Source: Anaerolineales bacterium (lineage in GTDB: Bacteria; Chloroflexota; Anaerolineae; Anaerolineales; Villigracilaceae). From it: 9,334 nucleotides of DNA. The notes under the pieces were generated by a model that did not search any database, was not told the origin of the DNA, and saw only the letters and a program-made list of their open reading frames with translations. Below are positions 5,718 through 9,334 of this stretch, one piece after another. Position 1 is the stretch's first letter, and each line of letters begins with the position of its first letter. The translations under genes and the position numbers were made by a program. The DNA lies in assembly GCA_016789205.1 (NCBI GenBank), contig JAEURF010000014.1, positions 1-9,334 of the forward strand. The letters run 5' to 3'.

Positions 5718-7595
5718 TTAACTACTACCCAAACATAGATTCGCTTTGCGAGCTCTTCTTTCTGGGTCTTCGGTGCCAGGTCCAAATTGACAGACTGCTG
5801 ACCAAGGCTCGTAGTGGGTTCTAAATTCATCTGTGAAATAAACTTGCCCGCCGCGCCAAACTGTACGCACAACATGAACATCGGCGCCTTCGGCGGCATA
5901 ATCCACTTGTTTAATTTCATTGACGCTTAATTCAGGGTTTTCTTCAAAGACGGGTTGCGGCGGTGAGATTGTATTGACGGGACCAGATGTTTCCCAAGTG
6001 ACACTGCGCCCATCCGATGTGGAATAAATTTTCCATGTAATTGTGCGTGCACCCGGGTTGACGTATGTTTCCATTAATAACCAATACGGGGTGTCATTTT
6101 GAAATTTAAAATCTACCAATGGAAAATAAACTGTAGCATCTAAGCCTGCATATTTTGTTTCAACATTACCGCTCGCGTTCATTTCATAATATGAAACGCG
6201 ATAGGCATGAGAATATCTTTCAATCACCGGATACCCTGCAAAAAACACTGTACGGAATAATGTCGTACTGACTTGACACACGCCCCCACCAACGCCCTTA
6301 ATCGTTCTGCCACCATAAATGATAAGTGCTTCGGCAAAACCATTTTCAAGGCTGATGTCGCTCATGTAATTACCCATTGAAAAAATTTCACCGGGTGCTA
6401 CCAAAACGCCGTGAAAATTAGCCGCGGCGGCTTGGATGTTTTGTATGCGTGCGGCACTTGAACCGTAAAAATAAGTCGTCTGCTCGGCAACCAGTTGCAC
6501 GATGCCCAAGTCTGCTCCATTAGCAGTATCTTGTACAGCAGGCGCTTGCTCTGCAACCGATAAGTTAATTGTATGCTCGCCACGTAATAAAGCCTCATTG
6601 ATAGCCACAATGCTAGCTTCTACATCCATCACACGCCCAACTGCGGAAATAGAAATAGGTTCAATTTGACCCGTGTCATCGTTAAAGACGAAGCGTGCAT
6701 TTTGCGGAATTCTATCTACATAAATTTTCAAATCATTTAACGAATTGCGTAAAGAAGCAGGGTCTAAACCTACTTGCATTTCGGCAACACCATTATTCTC
6801 AACCACACTTACAGCTAGCATGTTTGCAAGCACCGGAATATCAAACGTCCATGGTCCTGGGTCGCCTTCGCGATAATTTGGCACGCTAATCACCAATGGC
6901 GCACTTAAGATTCTGCGTGCGGCTTCAGCTTGCGATGAAACATCTAATAATTTTGGCGCAGTTTCTTGAATTACCAATGGCACTTCACCATCGCGAAACG
7001 ATTGCAATTGCGCACCTAAATAAATCAACGTGGCATCTAAATTTAATGCACGCCCTAATTGACCGGGCTCCGCAATCACATTCGTACCTTCCAAACGTAA
7101 ATTTGCTTCCACAACAGGTTGATTAACTTGTGTTGAAATATTTTGTAAATAATTGTATGCCACACGCTGGTCAAAAATCACAACAGGAGGTACATCTACG
7201 CCAAGTCCGCGTGCGCTAATTTGCCCTGATAATGCAGAAAACAAACCGCCTTTGCGTCCATAATGATATGCCGCCATCGCACTCGCAGATGGGTCAAAGA
7301 CCATGCCTAATTCAGCAGGCGAAGCCACCCAAAATTTTTCGCCATCACGAAATAAAACTTTGCCGGTATTTGGGTACGAAAGCGTTTGGCTTAACTTCAA
7401 CGCCGCATCATTGGGTGAAAGCCCAGAAAGGTCAACCCCTGCAACAGAAACGCCGGGGAAAATCCGCCCGGCATATATCAATTGATAACCAAGCACCCAA
7501 ACAATCACAATACTAAAAAATATTGCGATCCCCCCCGCCAGCACAGCCAAAGAAAGTTTTGGAAGGTCGCGTTGCAATGTTAGTGATGTATTCAT
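5718..7595 (-). CDS. VanW-domain membrane protein with peptidoglycan-binding-like repeats (YoaR-type)
   Basis: The product is 625 residues. A short cytoplasmic N terminus precedes a membrane anchor at ~14-38. The extracytoplasmic part begins with the typical IFPGVSVAGVDLSGLS and contains two regions (~60-210 and ~220-350) resembling the PG_binding_4 modules of YoaR proteins. The VanW domain spans ~375-510 with APGEIFS, GGGVCQVSTTLF (C440) and YSHAYRVSYY. A ~110-residue tail may be a G5-like beta module. VanW was named from vancomycin-resistance clusters, but its biochemical role is not established and no VanA/H/X-type genes are here, so a resistance function should not be inferred. It is first in the leftward cluster with LCP. 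No Shine-Dalgarno precedes the ATG; a TATAAT lies 6 nt upstream. Confidence 0.92.
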   Translation of the reverse strand: MNTSLTLQRDLPKLSLAVLAGGIAIFFSIVIVWVLGYQLIYAGRIFPGVSVAGVDLSGLSPNDAALKLSQTLSYPNTGKVLFRDGEKFWVASPAELGMVFDPSASAMAAYHYGRKGGLFSALSGQISARGLGVDVPPVVIFDQRVAYNYLQNISTQVNQPVVEANLRLEGTNVIAEPGQLGRALNLDATLIYLGAQLQSFRDGEVPLVIQETAPKLLDVSSQAEAARRILSAPLVISVPNYREGDPGPWTFDIPVLANMLAVSVVENNGVAEMQVGLDPASLRNSLNDLKIYVDRIPQNARFVFNDDTGQIEPISISAVGRVMDVEASIVAINEALLRGEHTINLSVAEQAPAVQDTANGADLGIVQLVAEQTTYFYGSSAARIQNIQAAAANFHGVLVAPGEIFSMGNYMSDISLENGFAEALIIYGGRTIKGVGGGVCQVSTTLFRTVFFAGYPVIERYSHAYRVSYYEMNASGNVETKYAGLDATVYFPLVDFKFQNDTPYWLLMETYVNPGARTITWKIYSTSDGRSVTWETSGPVNTISPPQPVFEENPELSVNEIKQVDYAAEGADVHVVRTVWRGGQVYFTDEFRTHYEPWSAVCQFGPGTEDPERRARKANLCLGSS

Positions 7596-7601
7596 AAAAG
7601 T

Positions 7602-7607
7602 ATTATA
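7602..7607 (-). promoter_or_regulatory. -10 box for a leaderless VanW transcript
   Basis: A perfect TATAAT on the minus strand (7607-7602) ends 6 nt before the ATG at 7595, placing transcription start at or next to the A of ATG. No ribosome binding site and no good -35 are seen. Confidence 0.6.
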
Positions 7608-7642
7608 ACGAAAAATTGTGAGACGTTATTAATCAAAACGAG

Positions 7643-7648
7643 TACAAT
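7643..7648 (+). promoter_or_regulatory. -10 box for a leaderless lipoprotein transcript
   Basis: TACAAT ends 6 nt before the ATG at 7655, the same spacing as on the opposite strand for VanW. No Shine-Dalgarno is present between them. The only -35-like hexamer, TTGTGA (7616-7621), has an overlong 21-bp spacer. Confidence 0.55.
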
Positions 7649-7654
7649 TAAGAA

Positions 7655-8428
7655 ATGAAAATAAGACTATTTTTAACATTATCAATTCTATTTTTGACTG
7701 CATGTAACGCCCCCGCTTCTGTTCCTACGGGTCAAGTTGACTCAACGACTGCCACATTCGCCTCCACTGAGACAATGCCCCCGCCAACGGAAACAGCTTC
7801 CCCCGTCCCGACTGAGACGAGCGTTCCAACATCCACACCAACGTTGACACCGATTCCAGTCGTCGAAAGTATGAAAGCCGTTGTGATTGCAGATAAGCTC
7901 GTCTGCCGTTATGGACCCGGTGCAAATTATTTATATCTGATTGCATTGAACCGCACTACACCTATCACTTTAATTGGACGCGCGGATGGAAACAATTGGG
8001 TTTTGATAGAAAATAGAGGGCGAGCAGATGCGCATGATTGTTGGGTGAATGGTGAATTTGTGCAAGCCGAAGGGGATATGAGTCATTTGAAAGTGGTCTA
8101 TCCAGATGGATATAAAATCCCTGTTTCACCATATTATGGACCGACAACTGTTTTGAGTGCCACACGTGAAGGCGATGAAATTACGGTTTCATGGATTGAA
8201 ATTATTGTCAGCCCCGGCAAATATGAAAGCCCAAATATGTTTCCATATATTGTTGAAGTATGGCATTGTGTAAATGGCGAATATGTTTTTGAGACGCTCG
8301 GCACAACCTACCCTGCGATTAAATTTATTGACCAAGCCGGTTGCGACCAACCTTCACGCGGACGTGTGTATATTCAAGAAAAACATGGATATGCCGGTCC
8401 AGCAGATATTCCGTGGCCCCAGAGATAA
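7655..8428 (+). CDS. SH3-domain lipoprotein
   Basis: The product is 257 residues. Residues 1-16 are a signal peptide ending in the lipobox LTAC, with C17 as the lipidated cysteine. A Thr/Ser/Pro-rich linker (~20-68) follows, of the kind common in exported Chloroflexota proteins. Residues ~73-140 match a bacterial SH3 fold (VVIADKLVCRYGPGANY...WVLIE...CWVNGEFV), with C84 and C129 placed to form a disulfide. The remaining ~115 residues, including C205 and C230, are an unassigned probable beta domain. Bacterial SH3 domains often bind cell-wall peptides or glycans. The gene is divergent from VanW and ends in a strong terminator. The lipoprotein call is firm; the ligand is unknown. Confidence 0.88.
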   Translation: MKIRLFLTLSILFLTACNAPASVPTGQVDSTTATFASTETMPPPTETASPVPTETSVPTSTPTLTPIPVVESMKAVVIADKLVCRYGPGANYLYLIALNRTTPITLIGRADGNNWVLIENRGRADAHDCWVNGEFVQAEGDMSHLKVVYPDGYKIPVSPYYGPTTVLSATREGDEITVSWIEIIVSPGKYESPNMFPYIVEVWHCVNGEYVFETLGTTYPAIKFIDQAGCDQPSRGRVYIQEKHGYAGPADIPWPQR

Positions 8429-8430
8429 AA

Positions 8431-8466
8431 TAAAAAGACCTTGAAGAAAGTTTCAAGGTCTTTTTA
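8431..8466. terminator. Strong bidirectional intrinsic terminator
   Basis: A perfect 15-bp stem (8431-8445 with 8452-8466), core AAAGACCTTGAA/TTCAAGGTCTTT, encloses a 6-nt loop (GAAAGT). T-rich tails occur on both strands, so it can end the lipoprotein transcript rightward and the tRNA-Asn transcript leftward. Confidence 0.92.
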
Positions 8467-8470
8467 TTTA

Positions 8471-8546
8471 TGGCTCCTGACATAGGACTTGAACCTATAA
8501 CCTAGCGGTTAACAGCCGCTCGCTCTGCCGATTGAGCTAGTCAGGA
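8471..8546 (-). tRNA. tRNA-Asn (anticodon GTT), 76 nt with encoded CCA
   Basis: On the minus strand the acceptor arms TCCTGAC (8546-8540) and GTCAGGA pair perfectly over 7 bp, followed by discriminator G and genomic CCA (8473-8471). The D arm contains AGCTCAATCGGCAGAGC. The anticodon stem GCGG/CCGC encloses CTGTTAA, anticodon GTT. The T arm contains GGTTCAAGTCC. All four arms fold canonically with no mismatch in the acceptor. Confidence 0.98.
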
Positions 8547-8557
8547 ACGCGAGCGAT

Positions 8558-8586
8558 ATTATATGTATAAGATAGGGGGTTGTCAA
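8558..8586 (-). promoter_or_regulatory. Consensus sigma-70 promoter of tRNA-Asn
   Basis: TTGACA (8586-8581) and TATAAT (8563-8558) match consensus at all 12 positions with an optimal 17-bp spacer. The start would be near 8551, giving a leader of about 5 nt before the tRNA. Confidence 0.9.
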
Positions 8587-8595
8587 GTCAAATGC

Positions 8596-8690
8596 ATCAT
8601 GTCATTACGAGCGTTCTTTGCGAAGCAATCTCCTTATTAGTTGGGGATTGCTTCGGACAAAGAGTAAGAGCGTCCTCGCAATGACATGAT
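8596..8690. repeat. 95-bp imperfect palindrome, dispersed-repeat (REP/MITE-like) candidate
   Basis: The outer arms ATCATGTCATT (8596-8606) and AATGACATGAT (8680-8690) are perfect complements. Inner arms GCGAAGCAATCTCC (8620-8633) and GGGGATTGCTTCGG (8643-8656) pair around a 9-nt AT-rich loop. The TCATTGCGAG...GAAGCAATC vocabulary is that of intergenic repeats scattered in many bacterial genomes, including Chloroflexota. It ends 2 bp from the glpX stop and carries no gene, so it could also act as a terminator or mRNA 3' stabiliser. Confidence 0.75.
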
Positions 8691-8692
8691 AC

Positions 8693-9334
8693 TTAATATC
8701 GAATCAAACTTAAATTTTCAAGTTTATCGGTTGTATGCGTTGCAATAATTTGACGAACGGTTCCGGTCAATCCGCGCACGACGAGCGTATCGGTAGTGAT
8801 ATGGTCACCATAATAACGCACACCTTTGAGTAATTCACCATCGGTGATGCCGGTGGCGGCGAAGAAGACATCTTCAGATGAAACTAAATCATTCATCGTA
8901 ATCACTTTATCAAAATCATAACCAGCTTCACGTCCACTTTTTAATTCTGCTTCATCACGCGCATATAACTTACCTTGAATCTCACCGCCCATCGCGCGTA
9001 AAGCACACGCGGCAATCACACCTTCGGGTGTGCCGCCAATGCCAATTAATACATCCACACCTGATTCGGGCCAAGCCGTCATAAGTGCCGCCGCCACATC
9101 CCCGTCCGGTATGAGGCGGATTCTTGCACCCGCTTTGCGAATTTCAGCGACCATTTCATCATGGCGTGGTCTATCTAAAATAATGGTTGTTAAATCTTCA
9201 ATATGTTTATCTTTTGCTTTGGCAATCGCTTTTAAGTTTTCAGTGATTGGTTTTTCAATATCAATCTTGCCCTTTGATTCGGGACCCACTGCAATTTTAT
9301 TCATGTACACAAACGGTCCGGGGTCAAACATTGT
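8693..9334 (-). CDS. glpX: Class II fructose-1,6-bisphosphatase, 5'-truncated by the window
   Basis: The frame is open through the right edge, and the visible ~213 residues align with the C-terminal two thirds of GlpX (usually about 320-340 aa). The ATG at 9331 is internal. Numbering from it, the motifs are LDRPRH (52-57), KAGARIRLIPDGD (66-78), IGIGGTPEG (96-104) and FAATGITDGELLKGVR (157-172), the family's phosphate- and metal-site signatures. The enzyme hydrolyses fructose-1,6-bisphosphate to fructose-6-phosphate in gluconeogenesis and can act on sedoheptulose-1,7-bisphosphate in some organisms. The N-terminal metal-binding part is outside the window. It appears unrelated to the envelope genes, and the palindrome at 8596-8690 follows its stop. 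Confidence 0.95.
   Translation of the reverse strand, partial: TMFDPGPFVYMNKIAVGPESKGKIDIEKPITENLKAIAKAKDKHIEDLTTIILDRPRHDEMVAEIRKAGARIRLIPDGDVAAALMTAWPESGVDVLIGIGGTPEGVIAACALRAMGGEIQGKLYARDEAELKSGREAGYDFDKVITMNDLVSSEDVFFAATGITDGELLKGVRYYGDHITTDTLVVRGLTGTVRQIIATHTTDKLENLSLIRY

Noticed and set aside
5718..7595. Vancomycin resistance function from the VanW domain
   Set aside because: No VanA, VanH, VanX or VanRS-like genes are present, and VanW-domain proteins are widespread outside resistance clusters.

Overview
The window looks like a chromosomal segment of a Chloroflexota bacterium, most likely class Anaerolineae. This is an inference from the gene types: LytR-CpsA-Psr (LCP) and VanW envelope proteins, an SH3 lipoprotein with a long Thr/Pro linker, a beta-propeller/Ig-like surface protein, and starts placed 6 nt after a -10 box. 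No rRNA or phylogenetic marker allows a firm placement.

Layout, left to right. Bases 3-2105 (+) hold the 3' part of a large surface protein: propeller blades, three tandem Ig-like domains, and a C-terminal beta-rich domain. Bases 2130-3389 hold a complete IS3-family (IS150-like) insertion sequence of 1260 bp. It has terminal inverted repeats, orfA, orfB, an in-frame A7 slippery heptamer for OrfAB, a hairpin that hides the orfA ribosome binding site in read-through RNA, and a hairpin with U-rich tails on both strands at its right end. It appears to sit in the apex of a terminator that once separated the surface-protein gene from the convergent LCP gene.

Bases 3409-7595 (-) form a four-gene cluster transcribed leftward: VanW/peptidoglycan-binding membrane protein, Trm112-like zinc ribbon, HEAT-repeat protein, and LCP ligase with a LytR_C domain. 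The last three genes are 1-10 nt apart and look translationally coupled. Reading divergently from VanW is an SH3-domain lipoprotein (7655-8428, +). Both divergent genes have a -10 box exactly 6 nt before ATG, which predicts leaderless mRNAs.

Bases 8431-8466 are a strong bidirectional terminator shared with tRNA-Asn(GTT) (8471-8546, -). The tRNA has a perfect consensus sigma-70 promoter. A 95-bp imperfect palindrome (8596-8690), resembling dispersed intergenic repeats, abuts the stop codon of a 5'-truncated glpX (class II fructose-1,6-bisphosphatase, 8693-9334, -).

The main theme is cell-envelope assembly: an LCP ligase, a VanW protein, a lipoprotein and a secreted adhesin-like protein. The IS and its control elements are the most information-rich part. 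No CRISPR, prophage or defence system is visible.
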